Program-made: the position numbers and the translations under genes
NCBI GenBank assembly: GCA_047974565.1
Contig: JBKECN010000028.1
Location: 1 to 64,000 of the forward strand
Origin: JBDIAG01 sp047974565
GTDB lineage: Bacteria; Actinomycetota; Actinomycetes; Actinomycetales; CAWJMD01
Direction of reading: 5' to 3'
Length of the DNA: 64,000 nucleotides
Shown here: piece by piece, positions 42,211 through 50,294 of the stretch
Layout of the letters: every line of letters begins with the position of its first letter
How positions within the stretch are numbered: position 1 is the first letter of the stretch
Notes under the pieces: generated by a model
Databases searched by the model: none
What the model saw: the letters and a program-made list of their open reading frames with translations, nothing else
What the model was told of the DNA's origin: nothing

Positions 42211-44022
42211 TCAGGAAACGGCCCCAGCTCCGGGCGCGGGGGCTTCCGCCTGCGTGGCTGTCTGCGGCTTGGCCACGGCGTCCACCCCAGCCTCCCGGCG
42301 CTGCTGGGCGGTGATCGGGGCGGGAGCCGCGGTGAGCGGGTCGTACCCGCCCCCGGACTTGGGGAAGGCGATGACCTCGCGGATGGAGTCAGCACCACTG
42401 AGGAAGGCACACACCCGGTCCCAGCCGAAGGCCACCCCACCGTGCGGCGGTGCTCCGTAGGAGAACGCCTCCAGCAGGAAGCCGAACTTCTCCTGGGCTT
42501 CCTCGGCGCCGATCCCCATCAGGGCGAAGACCCGCTCCTGCACGTCCCGGCGGTGGATACGGACCGATCCCCCGCCGATCTCGCTGCCATTGCAGACCAG
42601 GTCGTAGGCATCGGCGAGGACCTCACCCGGAGAGGACTCCAACTGGTCGAGCCATTCGGGTTTGGGCGCGGTGAAGGCGTGGTGCACCGCCGTCCACTGG
42701 CCCGAGCCCACGGCCACGTCGCCAGCTTCCAGGGCGTCCCCGGCGGGTTCCAGCAGGGGCGGGTCCACCACCCAGACGAACGCCCAGGCGTCCTCGTCGA
42801 TGAGACCACCGCGCCGGGCGATCTCGTTGCGGGCGGCGCCCAGCAGCGCTCGGGACGGCTTGGGGGCGCCGGCGGCGAAGAAGATGCAGTCCCCCGGGGT
42901 GGCTCCGGTGTGCTCGGCGAGACCGGACAGTTCCGTCTCGGACAGGTTCTTGGCCACCGGGCCGGCCAGGGTGCCGTCCTCGGCGACGGTGACATAGGCC
43001 AGACCCTTGGCACCGCGCTGTTTGGCCCACTCCTGCCAGGCGTCGAACTGGCGACGCGGCTGGGAGCCACCCCCGGGCATCACCACCGCACCCACGTAGG
43101 GCGCCTGGAACACCCGGAAGCCGGTGCCGGCGAAGTATTCGGTGCAGTCGGTCAGTTCGAGCCCGAAACGCAGGTCGGGCTTGTCTGTTCCGTACCGGGA
43201 CATTGCCTCGGCGTAGCTCATCCGCGGGATCGGCAGCGGGATCTCGTGTCCGATGAGTCGCCATAGCGCCGCGATGACCTCTTCGGAGAGAGCGATGACG
43301 TCGTCCTGGTCGACGAAGCTCATCTCGATGTCGAGTTGGGTGAACTCGGGCTGCCGGTCGGCGCGGAAGTCCTCGTCGCGGTAGCACCTGGCGATCTGGT
43401 AGTAGCGCTCCATGCCCGCCACCATCAGGAGTTGCTTGAACAACTGCGGGCTTTGTGGAAGCGCATACCAGGAGCCCGGCGCCAACCGCGCCGGCACCAG
43501 GAAGTCGCGGGCCCCCTCGGGCGTCGACCGGGTCAGGGTTGGGGTCTCGATCTCGACGAAGCCGTTGTCGTCCAGGACTTTCCGAGCTGCCTTGCTGGCC
43601 TGGGCCCGCAGCCGGATGGCGTGAGCGGGCCCTTCGCGTCGCAGGTCGAGGTAGCGGTACTTCAACCGGGCCTCTTCGCCGACCTCGACGTGGGCGTCCA
43701 TCTGGAAGGGCAGCGGTGCGGACGGGTTGAGCACCTCGACAGAGTCGGCGATCACCTCGATCTCGCCGGTGGGCAGCGCCGGGTTCTCGTTGCCCTCGGG
43801 ACGCTTCGACACCTGGCCGGTCACCTGGAGGCAGAACTCGTTGCGCAGGCTGTGCGCCACCGCCTCGTCGCGGACCACGACCTGGCACACCCCGGAGGCG
43901 TCACGCAGGTCGAGGAAGGCCACCCCGCCGTGGTCGCGCCGACTGGCCACCCACCCGGCCAGCGTGACGGTGGAGCCTTCGTCGCCGGCTCGAAGCGAGC
44001 CAGCCTGGTGGGTGCGCAGCAC
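42211..44022 (-). CDS. aspS: Aspartyl-tRNA synthetase
   Basis: Encodes 603 aa, a class II bacterial-type AspRS. The N-terminal OB fold (GWVASRRDHGGVAFLDLRD) binds the anticodon. Class II motifs follow: FVEIETPTLTRSTPEGARDF, QSPQLFKQLLM, CYRDEDFRADRQPEFTQLD and, at the C-terminus, GVAFGWDRVCAFL. A GAD insertion domain lies between. His in the RRDHGG anticodon loop is the residue found in non-discriminating AspRS that also charge tRNA-Asn; this is an inference. GAAGAAGG precedes GTG 44022. The C-terminus ends in a low-complexity Ala/Pro tail. Confidence 0.96.
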   Translation of the reverse strand: MLRTHQAGSLRAGDEGSTVTLAGWVASRRDHGGVAFLDLRDASGVCQVVVRDEAVAHSLRNEFCLQVTGQVSKRPEGNENPALPTGEIEVIADSVEVLNPSAPLPFQMDAHVEVGEEARLKYRYLDLRREGPAHAIRLRAQASKAARKVLDDNGFVEIETPTLTRSTPEGARDFLVPARLAPGSWYALPQSPQLFKQLLMVAGMERYYQIARCYRDEDFRADRQPEFTQLDIEMSFVDQDDVIALSEEVIAALWRLIGHEIPLPIPRMSYAEAMSRYGTDKPDLRFGLELTDCTEYFAGTGFRVFQAPYVGAVVMPGGGSQPRRQFDAWQEWAKQRGAKGLAYVTVAEDGTLAGPVAKNLSETELSGLAEHTGATPGDCIFFAAGAPKPSRALLGAARNEIARRGGLIDEDAWAFVWVVDPPLLEPAGDALEAGDVAVGSGQWTAVHHAFTAPKPEWLDQLESSPGEVLADAYDLVCNGSEIGGGSVRIHRRDVQERVFALMGIGAEEAQEKFGFLLEAFSYGAPPHGGVAFGWDRVCAFLSGADSIREVIAFPKSGGGYDPLTAAPAPITAQQRREAGVDAVAKPQTATQAEAPAPGAGAVS

Positions 44023-44199
44023 GGGAGCCTTCTTCCTGGTCGGTGGCGGTGCCCACCGATCCTACGGAATCCCCGCCGGTACCCGCGCACGGATTGCCGG
44101 TGAGCCGCCCCTCACCTGTCAGCGCTGACCCAGCCTCGCACCCTCAGGGCCGACCGGGCTCGGCCGGGCCGTCCACAGACCCCCGGCCGAGCAGGCCGT

Positions 44200-45447
44200 T
44201 CACCCGGCGCGTCGAGGCACGACGTCATTGCACACGACCCGGTTCCTCCCGGTCCGCTTGGCCTCGTACAGGGCGTCGTCCGCCTCGTTGATCAGGTCCT
44301 TGGCGGAGATGTCGGTCTGCCCCTCGGTACTGCCCAGACCGAAACTCGCCGTGATCGAGACCTCCAACGGGCCGTCCGGACCAGTGATGACATAGGGGCG
44401 GTCGGCAACCTTGGCCCGGTATCGTTCGGCTGCGGCCGCTCCGTCCGCCAGGCTCGTCTCGTCGAAGACGGCCAGGAACTCCTCACCGCCGAGGCGGCCG
44501 ATCACGTCCGCGGTTCGCCCCGTGGAGGTCAGGCGGCGGGAGGTCTCCACCAGTACCTCGTCCCCGGCGGCGTGACCGTGGGTGTCGTTGATGGACTTGA
44601 AGTTGTCCAGGTCGATCATCACCACGGTCACCGGGCGAGCACTGCGCCGTGCCCGATCGAGTGATTTGGACAGGAACGCGTTGATGGTGGGCCGGTTCCA
44701 CAGGCCGGTGAGAGCGTCGTGCTGGACCTGGTACTCCAATTGCTCCTGGGTGGACTTCAGGTCGCAGTTCAGGTCGTAGATGCGCCTGGCGGACAACCGC
44801 AGGTTCATCTGGTCCATGACGACCTCGGCCATCGTGCCGATGATCTGGCGATCGCGCTCGGTGACCTCGCGCGGCTCGACATCGAGCACGCAGAGCATGC
44901 CCAGGTTGTGCCCGTCCGGGGTGGTGAGCGGGTGCCCCAGGTAGAAGCGCACTCCCATCTCGCCTGCCACCAACGGGTTAGTCAGGGTGCGCGGGTCGAC
45001 GGAGGCGTCCGTGACCTCATAGAAGTCGTCCTGCAGGATCGCCGAGGCGCATAGACCCGGCTCGCGGTCGATCTGCTGAACCTCCAGGCCGTGGTGGGAC
45101 TTGAACCAGATGCGATCGTGATCGACGAGGCTGACCACGGCCACGGGCACGTCCATGAGTTCGGCGACGAGTTCGGTGACCCGGTCGAAGGCACCGTCGG
45201 CGGGTGTGTCGAGGATGCCGTACACGTGCAGACTCCGCAGCCGCGCTCGTTCATCGTGTGACAGCCGGTTGACATGCCTATCCCCGGGGTCTCTGTCCGC
45301 CTCGCCCGCGTCGTCGTCGGAGGGGGCCACTGCGGCAAGCTGCCCGCCCTGCGTGGGCACCGGGAACTCGGACGTCTCGGTCGCGCCGACCCCAGACGCG
45401 GCCTGCGTCGGCTCCTTAGCACGTTTGCGTGCCTGGTCAGTGCCCAC
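44200..45447 (-). CDS. GAF-GGDEF diguanylate cyclase
   Basis: Encodes 415 aa. A charged N-terminal tail (1-60) is followed by a GAF domain (about 65-225: LRSLHVYGILDTPADGAFD, PVAVVSLVDHDRIWFKS, GLCASAI, GMLCVLDV) and a GGDEF domain (about 245-410). The active site is GGEEF (RLGGEEFLAVFDE), with DLDNFKSINDTHGHAAGDE upstream, so it is likely to make c-di-GMP. There is no EAL domain and no transmembrane segment; the GAF may sense a cytoplasmic ligand or redox state. The GTG start at 45447 has no obvious Shine-Dalgarno and is uncertain. Confidence 0.92.
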   Translation of the reverse strand: MGTDQARKRAKEPTQAASGVGATETSEFPVPTQGGQLAAVAPSDDDAGEADRDPGDRHVNRLSHDERARLRSLHVYGILDTPADGAFDRVTELVAELMDVPVAVVSLVDHDRIWFKSHHGLEVQQIDREPGLCASAILQDDFYEVTDASVDPRTLTNPLVAGEMGVRFYLGHPLTTPDGHNLGMLCVLDVEPREVTERDRQIIGTMAEVVMDQMNLRLSARRIYDLNCDLKSTQEQLEYQVQHDALTGLWNRPTINAFLSKSLDRARRSARPVTVVMIDLDNFKSINDTHGHAAGDEVLVETSRRLTSTGRTADVIGRLGGEEFLAVFDETSLADGAAAAERYRAKVADRPYVITGPDGPLEVSITASFGLGSTEGQTDISAKDLINEADDALYEAKRTGRNRVVCNDVVPRRAG

Positions 45448-45707
45448 GATGGTGAGATCGGCATTCCGGCGACGGGGTATTAGCCCAGATGGACGCCCTC
45501 CGCCCGGACGGAGCAGACCCCGAACGGGTCCGTACCCTCGGTGAGCGGGGCATCGTCCTGACGGCAGGTACGGCCCGTCTCAGGACGCCGGATCCGGCAC
45601 ATGGAGTCGCTCGCGCGCGGCGACCGGGACCGGTGCGCTGAGCCACCCGTGTCCCCCCTTTGGACCAGTGCGGTTTCGTGGGTTTCGTGCTCCAAGCGCG
45701 GGCCATC

Positions 45708-45821
45708 GGCGTCAGGGCACGGGACCGGCATCCGAGCACGCGATCGGCATCCGAGCACGGGATCCTCGTCCGGGCGCGGGATCGGTGTCCGGGCGCGAGA
45801 TCGGCGTCCGACCGGGGGCCA
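45708..45821. repeat. 19-bp tandem array, six copies
   Basis: Units such as GGCATCCGAGCACGGGATC start at 45708, 45727, 45746, 45765, 45784 and 45803; the last is degenerate. Confidence 0.88.
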
Positions 45822-45824
45822 TGG

Positions 45825-45888
45825 TCCACGCGCGACTCGGTCCACGCGCGACTCGGCCCACGCGCGACTCGGCCCAGGCACGGATCGG
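45825..45888. repeat. 16-bp tandem array, four copies
   Basis: TCCACGCGCGACTCGG repeats at 45825, 45841, 45857 and 45873; the last copy is altered. Confidence 0.9.
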
Positions 45889-45942
45889 TCCGGCGGGGGA
45901 TCGGCCAGGCGCGGGAGCGCGGAGCCGATGCAGCAGCGGGCG

Positions 45943-45948
45943 TACCCT
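45943..45948 (+). promoter_or_regulatory. -10 box of a leaderless DUF6412 promoter
   Basis: TACCCT, then CAAGGG, then GTG 45955. The same hexamer and spacing precede the phosphodiesterase gene at 18968. Confidence 0.55.
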
Positions 45949-45954
45949 CAAGGG

Positions 45955-46251
45955 GTGCCAGCGTGGATGCGTGCGAGCCCGGCTGCGGTGCTGCTCAGCT
46001 GGCTGCTGGTGATGACCGGCGGCCTGTCCGCCCTGGGTTCCGGTTCGGGTGCGGCTTCGGCGCTGCTCGTCTCCGCAATCGCCCTGACGGCGGTCGTGGC
46101 AACCCTTGGCCTGCTGCTGCGTCAGGGGCATCCTGCGGTGCGCACAGCGGTTCCGATGCGAGTCGGCCCGGCCACCCTGGCCCCCACCCGCCCCCGGGCC
46201 AGCAATCCGAATCGCCCGGGACGAGTGCGTCCCCGAGCTCCAGGTGCCTGA
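45955..46251 (+). CDS. DUF6412-like small membrane protein
   Basis: Encodes 98 aa. Two hydrophobic helices (about 9-25 and 30-52, AAVLLSWLLVMTGGLSALG and AIALTAVVATLGLLL) are followed by a basic Pro/Arg-rich tail. The pattern and its place directly before a YidC-like gene match DUF6412 proteins of actinobacteria, recalled from memory. GTG 45955 is selected from the leaderless promoter geometry; ATG 45967 is an alternative. It may be a partner of the YidC-like insertase, which starts 48 nt downstream. Confidence 0.7.
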   Translation: MPAWMRASPAAVLLSWLLVMTGGLSALGSGSGAASALLVSAIALTAVVATLGLLLRQGHPAVRTAVPMRVGPATLAPTRPRASNPNRPGRVRPRAPGA

Positions 46252-46299
46252 CGCGCCCTCGCGTCCCTGCCCTCACCTGATCGGACTCTGGAGTTCTCC

Positions 46300-47562
46300 A
46301 TGCTATATCGCACGCTGCACCACCCCGATGCCCACCTGGCCAGCCCACATCACGCCCTGCCCCACTCAAATCACACGCCACCCAACTCAGATCACACCCT
46401 GTCCCACTCAGATCACACCCCACCGACTGCTGATCGCACCCCGCCCCCGGATTCCGTCCAACCCGCCCCGCCTGTCCCCACCCAGGTCGGCTTCGTCCCG
46501 GGTCCCCCGAGCCAACAGCCGCGACGTGCCCAAGCACAACGCGACCCGGGGTACCCGGTCCCCATTGCGACCGGGCAACCACTCATCGGCCCAGCCGGAC
46601 TCCGGCTGGAGTCCGCACCGGTCACCCCGCTCAGGCCTGTCCGGCCACGCGAGTCGCGATCGGGCTGGGCGGTGCCGGTACTGCCTCTCATCGCGCTGAC
46701 CCCGAATCTGTCCGGGGTGTCGGTGACGGCACCGTCCGGATTCGTGGAGACAGTGATGTGGCCGTTCACCGCGGCCGTCTCGACGGTGCTGGTTCTCGCC
46801 CATGACCTCCTGGCGACGATCGGCGACCCGTCGCCGGGCGCCGTGTGGACCGGGTCGATCGTCCTGCTGGTCCTGGTGGTCCGTGCCGCACTGTTGCCGC
46901 TCGCGGTACGCGGGGTCCGGCTCGCCCACGCCCAGGTGCGTGCCGAACCCGAAATCTCCCGGATCCGGCGACGCTACGCCGGCCGCACCGACCGAGAGTC
47001 CCTGCTGCGCCAATCCCGCGAACTGCGTGCCGCCCAGGCCGAGCACGGGCTGGGAGCCTCGGCGATGCTGCCCGCGTTCGCGCAGGTCCCGGTGATGTCG
47101 GCGCTCTACCTGGTACTGCGCGACCTGGCCGCCGGCACCCCGGTGGGGATCATCGGCGCCGAGCTCGCGCACGCCGCCGCCAGCAGCACGGTGGCCGGTC
47201 TGCAGATGGACGACACCGCACTCCACCTCGGCCAGGCCATCCTGGCCGGCACCCTCGGGTCGCTCAACGGGTTCGCTGTACTCGCGGTACTGGCGGTCTC
47301 GATCGGCCTGCTCACCTGGCTCACCCAGCGCCATCTCGTGCTGGCCAATGCCTCGGCCGCCTCGTTGAGCGGGCCCGCCGGACCCGTGATGGCGATGATG
47401 CCCGTCCTGGCCACCGGAGGAGCCGTCGTGGCCGCCGTCCTCATGCCGGCAGGCCTGGTGCTGTACTGGCTCGCCGGGGCCGTGTGGACGGCCGGGCAGC
47501 AGGCAGTCGTCGTGCGCTTCTGGCCGACCCCGACCTCACAGGCCGCAGCCCGCTTCGGGTGA
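46300..47562 (+). CDS. YidC/Oxa1-like membrane insertase paralogue
   Basis: Encodes 420 aa. The C-terminal 280 residues carry the 60KD_IMP pattern: VMWPFTAAVSTVLVL, a long helix pair, RRRYAGRTDRESLLRQSREL (cytoplasmic hairpin), GASAMLPAFAQVPVMSALYL, and later helices with LTWLTQRHLV and VLYWLAGAVWT. The N-terminal 130 residues are unusual: a His/Thr/Pro-rich heptad array (46357-46440) and a basic Pro-rich linker. The housekeeping yidC is normally beside rnpA/dnaA, so this is a second copy. GGAG lies 6 nt before ATG 46300. Confidence 0.82.
   Translation: MLYRTLHHPDAHLASPHHALPHSNHTPPNSDHTLSHSDHTPPTADRTPPPDSVQPAPPVPTQVGFVPGPPSQQPRRAQAQRDPGYPVPIATGQPLIGPAGLRLESAPVTPLRPVRPRESRSGWAVPVLPLIALTPNLSGVSVTAPSGFVETVMWPFTAAVSTVLVLAHDLLATIGDPSPGAVWTGSIVLLVLVVRAALLPLAVRGVRLAHAQVRAEPEISRIRRRYAGRTDRESLLRQSRELRAAQAEHGLGASAMLPAFAQVPVMSALYLVLRDLAAGTPVGIIGAELAHAAASSTVAGLQMDDTALHLGQAILAGTLGSLNGFAVLAVLAVSIGLLTWLTQRHLVLANASAASLSGPAGPVMAMMPVLATGGAVVAAVLMPAGLVLYWLAGAVWTAGQQAVVVRFWPTPTSQAAARFG
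46357..46440 (+). repeat. 21-bp in-frame tandem repeat in the YidC-like gene
   Basis: Four units at 46357, 46378, 46399 and 46420 encode LPHSNHT, PPNSDHT, LSHSDHT and PPTADRT, a His-rich heptad repeat near the N-terminus. Confidence 0.85.
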
Positions 47563-47646
47563 GCGCCTCGGACCGGCGCACCGGTGGGGTCGGCCGGGCG
47601 TGAGCAGCCGCGAGACGCCGGCAGCGGCCGACGTCACCGCGGTCTG

Positions 47647-47685
47647 GTGTACGCAAATGTGTGGCTGGGACGTGTTTGCGTACAA
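47647..47685. repeat. Hairpin repeat family, copy G
   Basis: GTGTACGCAAATGTGTGG and GACGTGTTTGCGTACAA are the two arms, around CTGG. It is of the palindromic type like copies C and D. Confidence 0.85.
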
Positions 47686-47715
47686 CGGAAGCGGGCGATG
47701 GCCCGCGGTCAGATT

Positions 47716-47758
47716 CGGTGTACGTAAACACGTCTGAGAGACGCAAAAGCGTTCACTG
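47716..47758 (-). repeat. Hairpin repeat family, copy H (inverted)
   Basis: Read on the minus strand it starts CAGTGAACGCTTTTGCGTCT and ends ACGTGTTTACGTACACCG, matching copies B and E in reverse orientation. Confidence 0.85.
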
Positions 47759-47857
47759 GGTTCGTAGCCGCCAGAGCGGGGACCGGTGGGACGCAGATTT
47801 GTCCGGGGGCTGAACTGGACGAGCCGACTGCGGCCCGCCGGGCGTGGGCCGCCGAGG

Positions 47858-48895
47858 TCAGCTCGAGGCCACCGCTGCGGCCAACGCTCGCCAGGCCTCG
47901 CCCTGGGCGTTGCGCAGCCGGCGGCAGGCGGTCAGCAGTTCCTCATCGAGTTCGAGCTTCGCCTCGGCCGCGTACTGGCGGACAGCGATCTCGCGCTGCC
48001 GGTCGTTGGTCCACACCGACGACGACGCCAACGTCGCCACGTCCCATTCCACCGGACCGCGCCAGGTGTCCTCGAAGTCGCTCCAGTACACCTGCGAGTC
48101 CTCCACGTAGGCGTTGCCCGGGTGTGCGTCACCGTGCAGCGGAACCCGACGTTCGGGCGGCAGCCAGGCGGTCAGCCGAGCCACGTCCGCGACCAGCTCG
48201 CGGCATTCATCGGCCACGAGCATCGCCTCCTCGGTGTCCAGGAATCCCATCCGAGCCAGCATCATCATGGCCACATTGGTGTCGTGAGCGATCGGCTCCG
48301 GGCCCGGCAGAGCGCCCGGGTATCCGGCGAGGGCTTGGTGCAGATGGGCCAGTGACCGGCCCGCCTGACCGGGGTCGGTGAGTTTGCTGCCGGTAGGTCG
48401 CACCCGCCACATGGTGAACACCACGCCATGGCGCTCATGCGGACCCGCCAAGATGCCGGGCAGCGGCACCGGAACCCGTCCCCCGCGTGAGGCCGCCCAC
48501 CGGCTCAGGTTGACCTCAGCACGCAGGTTGACCGCGGGGTCGTCGCGCACCGATGCGGTCCAGTTCGCCACGCGGGCCACCACGGGCACCGGGTCCAAAC
48601 GGATGAGTGCGTTGGCGCGCCGACGCAGGACGACGGGCGTGAGCACCCCGGGGTGATCGGGGAAACGTTCGCGCAAGCCGAGGCGGATGGCCTCCTCGGC
48701 GACGAACGAGGCCAAGGGATCCTGGGTCGACCCTTCTGGCACCGACCCTTCTGGGGCCGACGCGTCCGGGGCAGGTTCATCCGGGCCCGTGCTCTGGGCG
48801 GGAACCACCGGCGCCGGATCCTGCGGAACCACGCTGCTGTGCATGCCACCGGCCGGCCCTGCCACCCTCGACTCCTCCGCGTCGCCCATTGTCAT
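47858..48895 (-). CDS. APH-family phosphotransferase
   Basis: Encodes 345 aa. The kinase-like fold of aminoglycoside/choline phosphotransferases is shown by VPLHGDAHPGNAYV (catalytic Asp and Asn of HGDxHxxN) and SDFEDTWRGPVEWDVATL, which corresponds to the metal-binding IDWE block. VVFTMWRVRPTGS marks the hinge. The first 55 residues are a low-complexity acidic/Pro segment with PEGSVPEGS repeats. The substrate is unknown; resistance should not be assumed. ATG 48895 (with GGGGGC before it) lies 30 bp after hisS, so the two are likely co-transcribed. Confidence 0.85.
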   Translation of the reverse strand: MTMGDAEESRVAGPAGGMHSSVVPQDPAPVVPAQSTGPDEPAPDASAPEGSVPEGSTQDPLASFVAEEAIRLGLRERFPDHPGVLTPVVLRRRANALIRLDPVPVVARVANWTASVRDDPAVNLRAEVNLSRWAASRGGRVPVPLPGILAGPHERHGVVFTMWRVRPTGSKLTDPGQAGRSLAHLHQALAGYPGALPGPEPIAHDTNVAMMMLARMGFLDTEEAMLVADECRELVADVARLTAWLPPERRVPLHGDAHPGNAYVEDSQVYWSDFEDTWRGPVEWDVATLASSSVWTNDRQREIAVRQYAAEAKLELDEELLTACRRLRNAQGEAWRALAAAVASS

Positions 48896-48925
48896 GCCCC
48901 CGCCCCTCACACAGCGGGCACTCGA

Positions 48926-50293
48926 TCAGTCCACACCTGGATGGATGACCCGGGGAACACCATCATCGGCAGGTGGGTGCCATCGGTGGAGGTCGACCGG
49001 ACCCTGCTCACCCGTTCGGAGGTCTTTGAGCTCAACGCCCGTGATGTCGCCGTCCGCCGCCGTCGCCTCGCCGGGGAACAGGACGAATGGGATGCCGCGA
49101 CGATCAGCGAAGCGCAACTGCTTGCCGAACTTGTCCGGCCTGGGTGCCACCAAGGCGCTGATCCCCCGGTCACGCAACACCTGAGCGAGGCGGCGGCACC
49201 TGTCCCTGGATTCGTCGTCGGGCAGCATGACGAGCACGGCCGTGGGTACCGAGCGGGACGCGGTCAGGCCCCGGGCGAAGAGCAGCCCGAGCACCCGGGT
49301 CAGCCCGAAGGAGATGCCCACACCCGGATAGGTCGCGCGGGCGTCAGTGGCCAACGCGTCGTAACGCCCACCCGAACACGCCGAGCCGTAGGACTCCAGG
49401 CCGTGCATGGTCGTCTCGTACACGGTCCCGGTGTAGTAGTCCAGGCCTCGGGCGATGGACAGGTCCGCGACGAGTTGTCCCGGCGCGGACGCCCGCGCTG
49501 CCCGCACCACCTGACCGAGTTCGTCCAGGCCCTCGTCCAGGAGATCCGAGCGCACCCCCAAGGCTTGCACCTCGCCGATGAAGGAATCGTCGTCAGAGCG
49601 AATCTGCGCCAACTGCAAGCACTTTCGCGCCGCCTCCGCCGGCAGTCCGGATCGTTCCAGCTCCGCCAGGACGGCGTCCGCACCGACCTTGTCGAGCTTG
49701 TCGACCGCGCGCAGCACCGCGGCCGGATCCTCGGCGCCGAGGCCCCGGTAGAAACCCTCGGCGAGCTTGCGATTGTTCACCCGGATCGTCATCTCCGGCA
49801 GCCCCAAGGGCCGCAGCCGACCGAATGCCTCGGCCATCACCAACGGCATCTCCACCTCGTAGTGGAAGTCGAGCCGATCCCGGTCGACGACGTCGATGTC
49901 GACCTGAGTGAACTCCCGGTACCGCCCTTCCTGGGGGCGTTCGCCCCGCCAGACCTTCTGGATCTGGTACCGGCGGAACGGGAACTCGAGCTTGCCCGCG
50001 TTCTCCACCACGTACCGGGCGAACGGCACGGTGAGGTCGAAGTGCAACGCCAAGTCCCTGGACGGGTCGGCGGCGGCGTCCGGGTCGGCGGCCAGCCGGC
50101 GAACCCCGTAGACCTCCTTGTCGATCTCACCCTTGCGCAACAACTGCTCCAGGGTCTCGACCGCACGGGTCTCGATACCCGCGAAACCATGCAACTCGAA
50201 GACCGTGCGTAACTCATCGAGCATCCGCTGCTCGACGATCCGCTGGGCAGGGCTCCACTCGGGGAAGCCGGAGATCGGGGTCACCCGGGCCAC
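48926..50293 (-). CDS. hisS: Histidyl-tRNA synthetase
   Basis: Encodes 455 aa, class II. FELHGFAGIETRAVETLE is motif 1-like, HFDLTVPFARYV and FPFRRYQIQKVWRGERPQEGRYREFTQ cover motif 2, and SIARGLDYYTGTVYE with GGRYDAL is the HisA signature; GISFGLTRVLG is motif 3. The C-terminal anticodon-binding domain follows. The GTG at 50293 comes 1 nt after the stop of the upstream MBL gene, so the two are translationally coupled, an arrangement also found in mycobacteria (Rv2581c-hisS). The insertion of PDAAADPSRD after VYG is typical of the actinobacterial subgroup, an inference. Confidence 0.95.
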   Translation of the reverse strand: MARVTPISGFPEWSPAQRIVEQRMLDELRTVFELHGFAGIETRAVETLEQLLRKGEIDKEVYGVRRLAADPDAAADPSRDLALHFDLTVPFARYVVENAGKLEFPFRRYQIQKVWRGERPQEGRYREFTQVDIDVVDRDRLDFHYEVEMPLVMAEAFGRLRPLGLPEMTIRVNNRKLAEGFYRGLGAEDPAAVLRAVDKLDKVGADAVLAELERSGLPAEAARKCLQLAQIRSDDDSFIGEVQALGVRSDLLDEGLDELGQVVRAARASAPGQLVADLSIARGLDYYTGTVYETTMHGLESYGSACSGGRYDALATDARATYPGVGISFGLTRVLGLLFARGLTASRSVPTAVLVMLPDDESRDRCRRLAQVLRDRGISALVAPRPDKFGKQLRFADRRGIPFVLFPGEATAADGDITGVELKDLRTGEQGPVDLHRWHPPADDGVPRVIHPGVD

Positions 50294-50294
50294 G

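Larger units (their letters stand above)
45448..45954. other. Intergenic region with two tandem arrays
   Basis: No gene is supported between the divergent GGDEF gene and the DUF6412 gene. It holds a 19-bp array (45708-45821) and a 16-bp array (45825-45888). Several frames stay open across it because the repeats lack stops. Confidence 0.6.
47563..47857. other. Convergent intergenic space with two hairpin repeats
   Basis: No gene between the YidC-like and phosphotransferase genes. Two copies of the hairpin repeat lie at 47647-47685 and 47716-47758. Confidence 0.7.

Noticed and set aside
45601..45954. Upstream extension of the DUF6412 frame through the tandem arrays
   Set aside because: The extension is pure repeat translation (Arg/Gly/Ser) and the leaderless promoter at 45943 places the start at 45955.
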